From Apodospora peruviana (lineage: Eukaryota > Ascomycota > Sordariomycetes > Sordariales > Lasiosphaeriaceae), in NCBI GenBank assembly GCA_033439685.1, contig JAUEDM010000002.1, forward strand, positions 2,976,001 through 3,040,000: a stretch of 64,000 nucleotides of DNA, in the 5' to 3' direction. The notes under the pieces were generated by a model that had not been told where the DNA came from, searched no databases, and saw nothing but the letters and a program-made list of their open reading frames with translations. The position numbers were made by a program, and so were the translations under genes. Of this stretch, positions 12,365 to 24,076 are shown piece by piece. The first letter of the stretch is position 1, and every line of letters starts with the position of its first letter.

Positions 12365-13080
12365 CTATTCCTCGGGAGCAAACGAAACCCTCTTCTTCGC
12401 GGGCTTAGGCTTGGCAGCCTTGCTCCCCGTGATCGCTATGTGCCGGATATTGATCTTGTCTCCGTCGCCGTCGTCCTTTCCGGAGCCGCCTTGAGGCCGC
12501 TTCCGCTTTTTCCTGAGCGAGTCTTTTGTCTCGTCCATGCGCTCCTTGCGCTCAGCCGCTTTCTTCTCTTCCTCTGCCTTGCGCGCCTCGCGGATCTCCT
12601 CCAGTTGTCGCGCCTTCATCATCTTGGACTCGATTTGGCCCTCCTTTTCGGCTTGTACGATGGCCAGGATGGTGTTCATGCTCTCCTGATGGGATACTTG
12701 TTAGTGTTTCAATATTCCGAGCGGAGAAGGAAAGGGTCAACCAAGGGGCGAAAACATACCCGATCGTCCACAAACACCTTGCCCTTCTTCGTTCCTTTGG
12801 ATTTCGCTACTCCGACCGGGGTGATCTTGTTGAGCTCCAGGATGCCAAGCTCCTTTTCTGTATACACCCTCCTCTTCCGCTTCTTCAGAATCTCTGCGAT
12901 ATTTGGCCTGCCCTTGACGTTTGGTGGCGGAGCCCTCGACTTGCCCGAGGGGTCCTTCTTGGCTTTGAGGACGCCATCTGGGATCGCATTTCTGTCGTTT
13001 CTCGATTGTTTGCTTCCCTTAATGCCAGATCCGTTTGCGGCATGTTTGTTTTTGATCGTCCGTGTTCTTGAAGGCGCCAT
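12365..13080 (-). CDS. LOC1: 60S ribosomal subunit assembly/export protein LOC1
   Basis: Two exons, complement of 12760-13080 and 12365-12685, with a 74-nt GTATGT...CAG intron, encode 213 aa. The central conserved stretch runs across the splice: TEKELGILELNKITPVGV, then KGKVFVDDR, then ESMNTILAIVQAEKEGQIE. It is followed by a charged helix and a Lys/Arg-rich end with RKKRKRP and KKRVSFAPEE. Loc1 is a basic nucleolar protein of pre-60S assembly; in yeast it also contributes to ASH1 mRNA localisation. High Lys/Arg content and length match the family. It shares a 402-bp divergent promoter with HIS3. Confidence 0.88.
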
Positions 13081-13482
13081 GGCTGTGTGTCTGCGTACGT
13101 GTGCGGTGTGTGCTGGATGTTGAGCCGCCTAAAATGTCGTTGTGAGTTATCTGATAGAAAAAATTGGGCGAAACTTTCTTATCCGTTAAACTTAAACGCA
13201 CTGTAGTGGGGCTGCCAACCCGCAGCTTCTGGCAGGCTGCTAGCAGGGGTCCTCGTGTGGCTGGGCGTGCGCCCGCAGGTATTGTTTCGGCCGGCAGGCA
13301 ACTGAACATTTCTAGCGCGGGGTCTCTGTTATCGACCGCTTATCGTCGCCGATTATGTGCCCCGAGATCTCAAATTCTTCCACAAAGCAAAACACAAATT
13401 GAAAGCCCGAGAATCAGATATACGGAATTTATGGGACATACATATAAAAAGCGAGAAACAATAAAGTTATACAGACAATAAA
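13081..13482. promoter_or_regulatory. Divergent LOC1-HIS3 promoter with TATA-like element
   Basis: This 402-bp gap holds the promoters of both genes. On the HIS3 side TATAAAAAG lies at 13443-13451, only about 35-40 bp before the ATG, so the HIS3 leader may be very short. I found no TGACTCA-type Gcn4/CPC1 site by eye. If transcription starts further upstream, the leader would carry a 16-codon uORF (13431-13481) whose TAA ends one base before the HIS3 ATG. Confidence 0.4.
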
Positions 13483-14246
13483 ATGAGCTCCACGACACCC
13501 GCGACCCGGTGGGCAGCGCTCGCGCGCGATACCAACGAGACCAAGATCCAGCTCGCCATCAATCTTGATGGCGGCGCATTTCCCTCAGAGACCGACTCTC
13601 GACTCCAGGTCAATGGCGCCGACAGCCATGCCACGCAAACGAGCAAGTCGCAAACAATCAGCATACATACGGGCATTGGTTTCCTAGACCACATGCTCCA
13701 CGCGCTCTCGAAGCATGCCGGTTGGAGTCTTGCTCTGGCTTGCAAGGGGGATCTACACAGTCAGTGGCAGCAGCCTGCGTTCTTCCCAGTCACTTGAGCC
13801 TTGCCAGTTCCAAAACTGACATGCAGAATTCAGTCGACGATCACCACACAGCCGAGGATGTTTGCATAGCCCTTGGCTACGCGTTCGGGCAAGCACTCGG
13901 AACACCCACGGGGATCGCAAGATTCGGCTCCGCATACGCACCGCTGGACGAGGCGCTCAGCCGCGCCGTGGTGGATATCTCGAACAGGCCGTACAGCGTG
14001 ATCGACCTGGGCCTGAAGCGTGAGAAGATTGGCGACCTCAGCACCGAGATGATCCCTCACTGCTTGCAGAGCTTTGCGCAGGCGGCGCGGATCACGCTGC
14101 ACGTCGACTGTCTCCGGGGCGACAACGACCACCACCGTGCCGAAAGTGCGTTCAAGGCGCTCGCCGTGGCGATACGACAAGCTACAAGCAGGGTGGCCGG
14201 GCATGAGGGTGAGGTACCCAGCACAAAGGGCACGTTGAGCGTTTAG
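13483..14246 (+). CDS. HIS3: Imidazoleglycerol-phosphate dehydratase
   Basis: Two exons, 13483-13759 and 13834-14246, with a 74-nt GTCAGT...CAG intron, encode 229 aa. Splicing at 13834 instead of the nearer AG at 13826 restores the family signature GDLHIDDHHTAED, which settles the acceptor. Other conserved blocks are GIGFLDHMLHALSKHAGW and the second metal-binding block DNDHHRAESAFKALAVAIR. The enzyme dehydrates imidazole glycerol phosphate to imidazole acetol phosphate, the sixth step of histidine biosynthesis. The His/Glu clusters bind the two manganese ions. Length is normal for a monofunctional fungal enzyme. Confidence 0.96.
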
Positions 14247-15080
14247 AGCTGTGTTGGAAGCGGGTTACAAGGTGGCAGGGGTTGGAAAGATAGGAGGCAA
14301 ATGTTGATGACTATCACAAGAATTTATGTTAAGCATCCGCCCGTGGTTAATATGAACAGGGTTTGAACCAAAACGGCATTGAGCATGGCATCGGGAGTGT
14401 TGTAAGATATAGGACCAGCAGTACTCCGTAAGACTCTTGAAATTTATCACCTGTATGAATACCAAAATTAGGAAGTTGACAGAGTACAAATACAAGCAAT
14501 AAAGACCTGAGGTTCGAACAAGAGAGAACTATGGGAATTCAGTTCAAATTTATTTAAATCTGACGTGATCCGTCTTGTAAGGCAGCGGTCGGAGCTGTAC
14601 CGAAAGGTGGAAGAGGGGCACTGAGGGTCCTATAATGCGTCAAGGATGCAACAGCAAAACTTTGAGTGGAACGCGCGCTACGATCGTATGACGCAGATCC
14701 GCCTTTCAACCGCTCGTTACCACCCCAACTTAGTGTTTCCAGTACACAGTCGAAGCGAATTTTGATATCAGAGTGTGCACGCCCCGGCCAAGGTTCCAAT
14801 TCGAGGCATATCAACGGCCGAGGACAAGAATACAAACAACCACAACACCTTGGTGGATCCGGTATACTCTGAGCTTGCCAAGCGGCCAGGAGGGCGTCCG
14901 ACTCGGCTCCAGCTCATCTCACAAGTCACAACTACTGAGTGAGTGGTTCCACCGGACAGAGATATCTCATAAGTCTGTCTGTGTGACCGCCACCAGAAGG
15001 CAGAAAAGGGTCAGGCCCAACCCGACGATTCTCTCGCTCTCTTTCTCTCTTCTGGCTGAAGGGAAGAAATTCAGAAAAAG
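14247..15080. other. Intergenic between HIS3 and small membrane-protein gene
   Basis: About 830 bases with no supported gene. A TACTCCGTA motif lies at 14422-14430. The last 200 bases are probably the promoter and leader of the gene at 15081, with a pyrimidine-rich stretch near 15035-15055. Confidence 0.5.
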
Positions 15081-15487
15081 ATGCCCACCACAACCACCTC
15101 AGCCAACGCCCAAAAACACGCCGAGGCCGTCGACGCCTCGTGGGCGGCCACGCGCGGAGCCGTCTACGGCGCCGTGACATGGGGCGCCGCGACCGCTCTC
15201 CTCGGCGGGCTGGGCTACCTCGCCTCCCCGATATACAGGGGTTTAACGATTCAGTTTAAAGTGTATGCCCCTCTCCTCCCTCACTCCTTTACTTCAGGTA
15301 TACTGACTGAACGACTCAAAATAGGTACATTCAAATGTCGGGCATGGTACTGGGCAGCATGATCGAGGCAGACCACAGGTTACGCGAGTACGAGAAGACT
15401 GTTCGCATGCAGCGGCGGCTGATGCGCGACCAGGCCATGTGGCGGAGTTTCGAGGAGCAGTATGGCAAGGACGACGGGGATGAATGA
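15081..15487 (+). CDS. Small predicted membrane protein, HIG1/Rcf3-like (tentative)
   Basis: Two exons, 15081-15262 and 15325-15487, joined across a 62-nt GTATGC...TAG intron, encode 114 aa. A hydrophobic Gly/Ala-rich segment at about residues 27-50 (GAVTWGAATALLGGLGYLA) looks membrane-spanning. A second, weaker one around QMSGMVLGSMIEA is followed by an Arg/Glu-rich helix (RLREYEKTVRMQRRLMRDQ). Size and layout resemble the small HIG1-domain or Rcf3-type mitochondrial inner-membrane proteins, but the strict HIG1 motif is not met, so the family is tentative. The gene is real by splice and frame; its role is unknown. Confidence 0.6.
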
Positions 15488-16527
15488 CAGTCCATCATGT
15501 TGTTTTCTGTTGACAGGGTCGTCTATCCAAGGTGCCCACCTAGACGTATGTAGGGTACCTAGAGAGTCACCTTTTCAGACTTGTGTATACTTGTATTTAG
15601 GTATTTTGTCTGGCGGTATTTTGCTGGTCCTAGGGGTGCATAATTCCCACTTTGCTTTCTATCCCAAAGTTGGGCAACTCCGTGTTGAATATGAGCACTT
15701 GTATGTCCTATGTTATCTCGGAATGAGACTTTTCCTGTCAATGCAATGGCTACTGTTACTTTAAGAGGGGATTATGATACGCAGTTCCCACGTCAACTAA
15801 TATATTATTCATTATATCAACTCTATCAGATCTATCTCATGAGAACAAAAATGCGCGACGAACAAAGCCACAAATTCAAGTAAAGCGAGTTATTTTCGTA
15901 GCTGTCTGTCTGTGCTATGATGATTTCCTGTTGATACCCTCATGATGAATGCTGGTAGAAGAAGTACCAAATTTGTGAGCCTGTAACGACTGAGTATGCC
16001 CCCGCCAGTCCAAATGCAGGGAAAAGGAGAAGCAAACCGTGTATCCTCTAGAGGGTGAATCCATCATGCATCCGTGAGCGGCATTGTAATTCTTCAAAAG
16101 ACACTGATGCTGTTCATGAATGTGTGCGAGTGAGCCTTCGACTCAGGGGGAAGGAGAAAACATGCTCCAAAAGAATCTAACAGGATTAAGGAAATTATGA
16201 GACATTATGAATCCGGGAAACCATTCCCAGTTTCAAAAACCGAAGCAAACAACCCAAAACGAGACCTCATGTGCGCCGGGTAACCAGGGTATAGTGTGTG
16301 GTGTGAATGTGTACCCATACGTGTGTGTGTACGGTTATCTTTTGTGGCATTACAGGATGCATGAAAGAACGGCAGACAACTCTCTGTCCACTTGACTACC
16401 CGACCTACCGAAGACACTTAATCTGTGTGTTCAACCCCAACCATGAAACTCATCCTTCCCATCCCGGCTTCCGACTTCCGTTCATAAAATTAACTTCGTT
16501 ATTCAGCCCACTTGTAGCGGCACACTC
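15488..16527. other. Convergent intergenic region before ATG2 3' end
   Basis: About 1 kb between the plus-strand small gene and minus-strand ATG2, convergent. It probably holds both 3' UTRs. No coding signal was recognised. Confidence 0.5.
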
Positions 16528-19500
16528 TCAGTGCTTCTTGTATTTCTGTAGAGAACGATTAGTGGAAACTCCTTATCAACCCCGGCTTGCAAAGAAGAGA
16601 AAACTCACAGCCTCGACCCTCCTCCTATTCTGGGGGTCTAACGAATTGGTCGCACCCAGCAGCGTCTGCCCGATCGCCTTGGTCGCCCCAATGGCCGGGC
16701 GAAAGATGATGGTTGGTGCTCTCTTCAGCACTGCTTTAGCGGCACCCTGAGCGCTTTGGCTCTCCATGACCTCAGCCGGGACAGCAATAATTGCGTCCCG
16801 CGCCATCGACAGGTCCCTTGCCAAGCTCGAATACGCACCCCTCATGCCCTGAATAATGCCCAGAGGTTGGTCGGCATACAAACTAATCTTCTTCTTCTCC
16901 TCTTGACGAGAATATTCGTCAACGGCATCGGCCCACTCATCACCTCCGGCACCTCCAGCGCCACCGGCAGATGAAGAGCCTTCTCCGTATGGGTTTTTAG
17001 ACAGTAGACCCTCAGCTCCCTGAAGAGCATATTGCGTGCCTATTGCGAGCTTGGCACCAAGTTTGACAACTTCGGTTCCAGTTGTCTTAGCGAATGCCGC
17101 CGCACCCTTGCTGAGACTCCGGATGACCCTGCCATCCTTGCGATACTCCCTGATGGGAATCTCAATGAGATCCTTGATACCACTGCCAGCGTTGACAAGC
17201 GAACGCACGGGAGCAATGCCAGCCAAGACCCCAGGAAGTTGAGTCCTCTTGACATTATCCGTCCAAATGTCATTGAGCTGCTCACCCAGTCGGTCAAAGC
17301 CTGACACGCCGTAGAGGATAACGTGCCTCAACACCAGGCGCGCGTCTTCGAGGATCAAGAAGTTCATGAACTCTGTCGTGTGCCCCGATCGCAAACCAGA
17401 ATAATCAACACGTTTGGGCTTGAAATCGAGCTTGACAGGGACTTCATTAATCTCTGCGCGCTGGATAAAGGGGACATCACTAGGCGAGGCATGGATCGGG
17501 ATTGAATCGTCCTTGAACTCAAAGAACCTGGTGATGAAGTCGAGCGCATCTTGATCGACATGCAGCCTCAGGGGCAAGATGGTGACCTTGAGGACAATCT
17601 CCGAAGCCGGCATGGACGGCACCGGCTTGGTGTTCAGGAGCTCAAGGTGGACCATGTGAGCGCCGAGCTCCCTCTCACCCGCATCGAAGTCGTACATGGC
17701 AAACTTCTTCCATGTAGAGGTTGGAATATGATCAAAAATGTCTAAATTGTTGATCCGGATGTCGATAGAATTCAGAGTCTCGCCCGAGTCTGGCGGGAAG
17801 GTCACCAAGTCAACGTTGACACCCTTAAGTTCAAACGTGATTTTGTGGCGCTTGCTCCTGTTTAGCTTCAGGTTCTTTGACTTCGACCGATGCTGACCCG
17901 CCGCACGCGCTGTCGTGGTAGTGACGGCAGTGGTGGCAACCGACTCTGTTTCTGTGGCGTTGTCGTGCAGCTCCTGGTTGATAGCGCGTGCAAGCTCGGC
18001 CGGGTCTCGATTGGCCGGGATGCCAATGTAGATGGAGTTGAAGAGGAAATCACCAATGACCGTTTCCTCCTCTTCAAAGTCTTGCTCAAACCCAGCTCGA
18101 CGGTCAATTCGAGCTCTTCGCTCGTATGCCTTTGCTTCGACATCCTGAACGGCCTTTGAGATGACTTCCCTTGTGCGACCCCAGTCGTATCCGTCGAAGA
18201 GGTGCCAGATGACGTGGACATCTCGGACCCTAACCTTGAGAGGGCTTCGCTGCACCCTGAGCTCATTGGACTGGTCATAGGTGTTTTTCTTGGAGTTCCA
18301 ACGATGCGCCGTTCCCTGCACCGGAGGAGATGACTGGAAGTAATTGTCCTCGATGAGAAGATCATCACTGCCACTTCCGCCACCAAGGCTGGCCGTGCTA
18401 AGCAGTACACCGTCGCTGGTTTCTTCTACAGTTGGTGCATCCCCCATCAATGATGAAGCAGTCGCATCAAACAGCTCTTCATGGTCGCCTTCCTTGTAAT
18501 ATTGCGAGTCCATCTGTAGGAGGCTGTCACCCTCTTCACCGTAGAAATCATCATCGCCTCCCAAACCACCCCCCATTTGTTGAGCAAGTGCGAAGTCGCT
18601 GTCGAAGTCATAGTCCCCTTCCGCTTTGCCGAAGGCATCCGCGGTGATCGAAGCCAGAAGATCTTCGACAGGAACAACAGACGTCCGGTACTTGATCTCC
18701 TTGCTCGGTGGAGTCGGCGGTTTGAGGGCATTGGCTAAAGCAATAAGGGTCTGTGTAGAATCTGCGCACGTTTCTAAGACCAAGAGATCATCCCGGACTT
18801 CGATCTCAATGTGCGCCTCATCCTCGGCATCTCTAGCAACATCCACAACAGCCTTTGCGGCGGAGATTTGGCAAATGTTGACGTATCCTTTCGCGCAAAG
18901 CTGAGTAACTTGAGCTGAAGGGGCCACTTGCGGGTGTCTTGACGGCGCAAAAGGCGCCTCGTCTGAGTCCAGTATAGAGGCATCATCAATCAAGAGAACC
19001 GATGCTTTCTTCAAGTTTCCAACTGCGTTGACGGTATTCCGCTTTCCTGGCAGCACATCAAGGTGCGCATCTGTAAGTACCACGGTCAACTTGGACGGCA
19101 AGCCAAGCGGGTTCAGACCAATGAGACAGTCACGGAATGCCACATCGACCTTAATCGGTTTGGACGCCTTTGCTTGTTCCGCTGAAGAGATCGGCCGGGT
19201 AGCTGTTCCCTTAATCGCAGTATGTGCGTGATCTCCCAAGTTTGCAACAGAGGCGGCGAGACTAGCCTCAAAGTCCTGTGGTGTGGCATCTTCCGCAAGA
19301 CCTAACACGTCCATAACGGTAGGAACGCGGTACTCCACGCCTAGTCCCATCAACTTGACCTTGAGAACCGGCTCAATATCATCAACCATCCTCATCATCA
19401 GTACAGGAGGTTTCTGAATTGAACTACTCTGTGCTGGCGCTGCAGGAGTCCCTACAAGCTCCTCGATTTTGTTCCGAGTTACTGAGAATGAACCAACGGC

Positions 19501-22500
19501 GGTGGCGACCAATGATGGTACAGTGATATGAGCAAGCTCGAGGTCCTTGAGGGATGCCTGGATAGCGCCAAACCTACCCCCGATATCGACAGCACAGTCA
19601 ACATTCTTCACTTGGCCAAGCGTAAGAAGGCCTGGGCGATCATCTTCAGGAAGGTACTTCGCCACTGTTCCTAGCTTGGCAAGATCTTCAATAAGACTCG
19701 GCAAGCAGCTGAGTTGCTGGAGTCTACAAGCGTCGATTCTGACCCTTCCGACTGTCAGGCAAAGAACCGACCCCTTTCTTCGTTGTCGAAGGAGGGTGTC
19801 GACCATGATTTCGTCCTCATTCTCGTTGAATTTGACTTTAGACGGCGTGATGAGCTCAAGTAGCCGCTCAAGATCTTTATTCCTTGGCAAGAGGATATAC
19901 TCTAGCCTCGTGTCCGCAATCTCTGTAATGACGGGTGCGTCGGCAAGGGAATTCCGAAGGTACGGACCCGCCAACCGTATCCTGCTAAAATGGATACCCA
20001 TTCCCTCTTCTCTATTGACCAGTTTAAGAGCGCTAGTGTTTAATAAGACACTGCACTCCTTGCCAATCACATCAACCCGGAGGCCATTAATGCGCAAGTC
20101 TGTCTTGTTTTCCTTCGTTGCCGTTTGATCATCTGGATTGATCGGGGCTTCAAATCGGACGCCCCGAGGCTTTTGCGGCGAAGCCTTTGCAGGGCTCTTA
20201 ACCGTTTTTGAGGCGTTTGATGAAAAAGATGAGCCCATATTGAGGAAGCTGCTTAGTCCTCCAAACCAACTGAAAGTTTCGTCTAGTCTTTGGAGATCCA
20301 ACTTTATGTAGAGAGGAAGCGTGTTGATTTCGGCTCGTGAGTTGTCGGATGTCGTTGCGAGTTTCACCGAAATATCCTGCCCAGCTGAGGGAAATGTGCT
20401 TGCAACAGACTCGAACATCTGCACCTGGCGGTCAAAAGCAATGATATCATCATTCGCATACCCGAACTTGAATTTCTCAATACTGACGGTTGCATCGCTC
20501 TGCGATCCTGACTTGTGTATCGAGGCCCTGAGGTCTGACAGGCTCATCTTAAGTAGGATATCTGACCCAAAGTCGGCCGTCCGCGCCTCAAAAATTCTCT
20601 CGGGAGCATCGGCCACGCCAGCGAGCTTCTCCAAAAAGTGTACCGCTACTTCTTCGACCGTGATTCTGATATCTGATGTCTTCGGATTCGCCTCCTTTGA
20701 CGTTGTCGCTTCGCTGTTCTCGGTGTTTAGACCTTGGGAAGCTTCGAGTAGCCGGGATATAACCATAGCAAGCAAGAATCCGATTGAAGCATCAAAGCGA
20801 ACTTGGAGAGGTTTTAGGATGACTTCCACAGAGTTATCGGGTGCTGTCGTTTCGACTGACTCCGCCAGGCCGGAACGGGGTTCTGGACTTGTGGGTGCCG
20901 CAGAGTGCACTGAGAATGCTCCAGGTACATCTGGAGACATGGATTTACCTAGCTCGGAAGTAGAGATATGTATATGTTTGTGTTGTGTCGGAAGATACAC
21001 CGAGATGGAAGCCAAAGATAGAATTTCCTTCACCAGTCGGGTAGGCCCGCGGGGTGTAGGGATATCATCTTGCTGCCGTTCGGGTTCCCGGGCTGGAGAT
21101 TGCACATCATCTAACCCTGCTCCCGATAGAGGGTTAATAGGTGTCTGCGACCGTACAGTTGGAATATCAGGAACGGGGGAAGTTTCCCGGGCTCCTGGAC
21201 TTGGCTCTTCTTGTATGGGATGCGCATCCGATCTTGTGATAGGGGGCACAGCTGATCGTTGCGGTGGCAAAGGCTCCTCGAATGGTGCATCTTCATCGTC
21301 CCATGCTCCCGGCATGGCACTGCGCAACTTTACCGAGCGAGGTTGAGAAAACGCACTCATATACATGCTCTCAGCCTCCTCAGTACTGTATATTCGAGAT
21401 TGTGTCAGGTCCTCTGGTATTGAGCCACCTGAGCCGGACCCGGAGGCAGAAGATGCCGCCGGTGAGGATGTACGCGGTGCTGACGCACTTCCTGGCCGAC
21501 GCAGATATAGTTCCGACTGCGCATCTCTCTCAAAATTTGCCCAAGGCGTTGGCTCGGACTCCACGATAGCTGACTGAGCATGGGCTGTCGGACCAAAGTC
21601 CTGGTATATGGACGCTCGCGGGGTTGAAACCCCGGAGTGTGGCTCCTCGGCAGCAGGTTCCCCGCTAAAATCGTATGGGATGTCGAATGCATCCTCACTA
21701 TCTTGAAGTGCGTATTGGCTTTGGGCGAGCTCTTCTGAGCTTATCGAGGAATCGGAACTTACGCTCATGTTCAGACTTCTGGTCGGGTGGAATGTCGCGG
21801 CTTCGTTGATAACTGGGGATTGTGAAGCAAGAGAAGAGGGCACCGATGGAGACCGTGCTAACGACGAGAACACATTTGCTTCAGATATCAAAAATGCTCT
21901 GATGTTGTCCAACAAAATATGTCTCTTGCCTTCCTTGGGGACGATGGCAGGGGTGCCGTCAGCTTCTTGATCTGGCGTGGTGACGCCCTCGACATTAATG
22001 CTCTCTAACGCCAGCTGGAACGTGACCAACTCCGGGCCTAGCGCATTGGCATCCACTGGAACCTCCATGTCGACTTGGAATGTAAGGCCTCGGATGCGGA
22101 GCTGCATCCTATCGACAACTCCTTGTAGGAAATCAGCGAGGAAGGCGGGTAAGGACAAAGCCTGGCCGGTCCCGAAAGACGAGTCATCGTCACTTCCGGA
22201 CTCGCTGAGTGTGACCGACGCTCCGAGGTCCTGCGATTCGGCCGCAAGTGCCTCCTCCAACTCTTTCTTTTCGCGCGAGGGTTGGGTCTCGAGAAACGAC
22301 TGGGCCAGGTCTGCGGGGGTCGGAACGACGTCAATGGGGCCCTTGGCTTTCCTCCTCTTTCGCGCTTGCTGTTGTTCTCTCTCCTCCTTCGATGAGACCT
22401 TTAACCGGACATCGACGCCGTCTATCTCGGCCGTGATCGGGCTAGTGTAAAAGTCCATGGGTATTGTGATCCGCAGTAGGAGGACCTTAGCCTTTTGGAT

Positions 22501-22798
22501 CGAGAAGGCCGGCGGAAGCTCGAGCAACCTCTCGAGTTTCTGTAATACGGAACTTAAGGTCAGCCTGCAGGGAACCTATGGATGACGACATCAATCATGA
22601 CAAAAAGAAAACTCTCGACCGCACCTGCAAGACAAGTCCGACATCGCGGAACTCGAGGACGGTGTTCCGGCCCAGCGCAAAGTCGTAGTTGTCCAGATCA
22701 AGTGCCTGGGCGTCGAGCAGGTCGAGCCGCGACAGTGCAAACCGCAGCAGCTGCTTGGGCATCAGCGAGCTGCGGAATGACTGGAAGTAGGACGCCAT
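16528..22798 (-). CDS. ATG2: Autophagy-related lipid-transfer protein ATG2
   Basis: Three exons, complement of 22625-22798, 16609-22539 and 16528-16545, give 2040 aa, normal for fungal Atg2. The N-terminus (MASYFQSFRSSLMPKQLLRF, then the region ending IPMDFYTSPITAEIDGVDV) is the chorein/VPS13-type domain that begins the lipid-conducting channel. Ser/Pro-rich low complexity at about 280-560 and acidic patches interrupt the core. The C-terminal part has the ATG2 CAD-like segment with EFMNFLILEDARLVLRHV and YGVSGFDRLGEQLNDIW. Atg2 bridges the ER and the growing phagophore with Atg9 and Atg18 and moves phospholipid. The last exon is only 18 nt and encodes KYKKH and the stop. Confidence 0.95.
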
Positions 22799-24076
22799 GG
22801 TTGTCGATGTTGTGTGTTTGTCGGGTTGTATCGGCTCCGGACCCGAGATACGGATATCACTCCTCGGGATGGGCGACCGATAGTTGACGTCAAGTCCAAA
22901 TCCACACCTCCTTACCCTCCGCCGGTTGACCTGGGGGAGGATGAAAGGATGGAAAGGATGTGAACAGGATGCCGATACGCGCGGACGAAATATGAAATCT
23001 GGGCAGCCCTCGAAGGCTAAACCTAATCATCCAACAAACCCGACTACCTACAGAAGGACGGACGGCGATGGGGGGGTGGTGGTGGTGGGATGCGGGGCAG
23101 TGGAGGTCATGGTTTCATGGGGAAGATGCTAATTGAGCATCATCGTAATCTAAAATACAGATTACCATGGCTCAAATCGACAGGCCCCAGAGATAATAAA
23201 AAGCCCGCAAATGTTTGAGAGAGAGATAAAAGCGAAAGGAAAAGGAGAAGCCTCAGAATGGAAACGACATGAACCGTAACCCGTAACCCGTAAGCTCGCC
23301 CCGTGGTTGACGTGGTGAATGGGACGCCTGATGCAATGGGCTTGGGCAACCCGTGACAGCTTTGGGTGTTACTGTCTCCCAATCAGTTGATCGAGCTTAT
23401 CAGTAGGGGTGCAAGGCGTGTTGTTGTGCTGTGTTTTGGTGGAGCCCCCCCAGCATGGGGTTTATTCACTTGAGGGCGAGGCGGACATCGCGGGGGCTAG
23501 CCCAAAAAGGGTGCAGGCGTTCCCAGCCCGGCTCCAGATTCCTAATCCCTGGCTAGCGTCAAGTTAAGTTACAGGGAGTTTCTGGCACGCCTGAGTGGCC
23601 GAGGGCAACCTCGATTCGACTTGCCGTTGACTCTTCACATTTTGGCCACTGGGATTACAACCAATAAGCCGTCTCAGTGCACGAAATGGACAGCAAGCAA
23701 AAGCAGCTAACAACAGGCAGAATATATTTGACATCGCCGGTGTGACTTTGAACACTGCAGCAAACTCTTGTTCGTATCCTACCTGAATGTTTGAAACACA
23801 GTTTTGTTGATTGGCAGGTTGCCCCATGCGCAGTCGTCTGTTCTGACTGCTTCTGATCTGCCGATCACCCCGTCCTCACTCGGAATTACCAAGCGTACCT
23901 AGGTAGGTATATTATCAAGAGCTATCTATTCGCTATTTCAGAAGCCAGTCGTACTGTCATATGCTACCAATTTAAAGAGACCAGAACGCCCGCTCGCAAA
24001 AGTCTCGTTAGCAAACACATAATATACAATGTGAGGTTACCAATGAAATCATGACAGCACGTCATCTCCAAGGACC
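22799..24076. other. ATG2 5' flank and amine oxidase 3' flank
   Basis: About 1.3 kb. It contains three tandem CCGTAAC-type heptamers at 23274-23294 (the last ends in G) and a TACCTAGGTAGGTAT motif at 23896-23910. No exon with a recognisable product. The ATG2-proximal part is expected to hold its promoter and leader. Confidence 0.5.

Noticed and set aside
20321..21346. 341-codon plus-strand frame inside ATG2
   Set aside because: It lies antisense to the Ser/Pro-rich ATG2 region and has no domain; a shadow of the real gene.
23274..23294. Triple CCGTAAC repeat as telomere-like DNA
   Set aside because: The unit differs from the fungal TTAGGG repeat and has only three copies inside ordinary gene territory.
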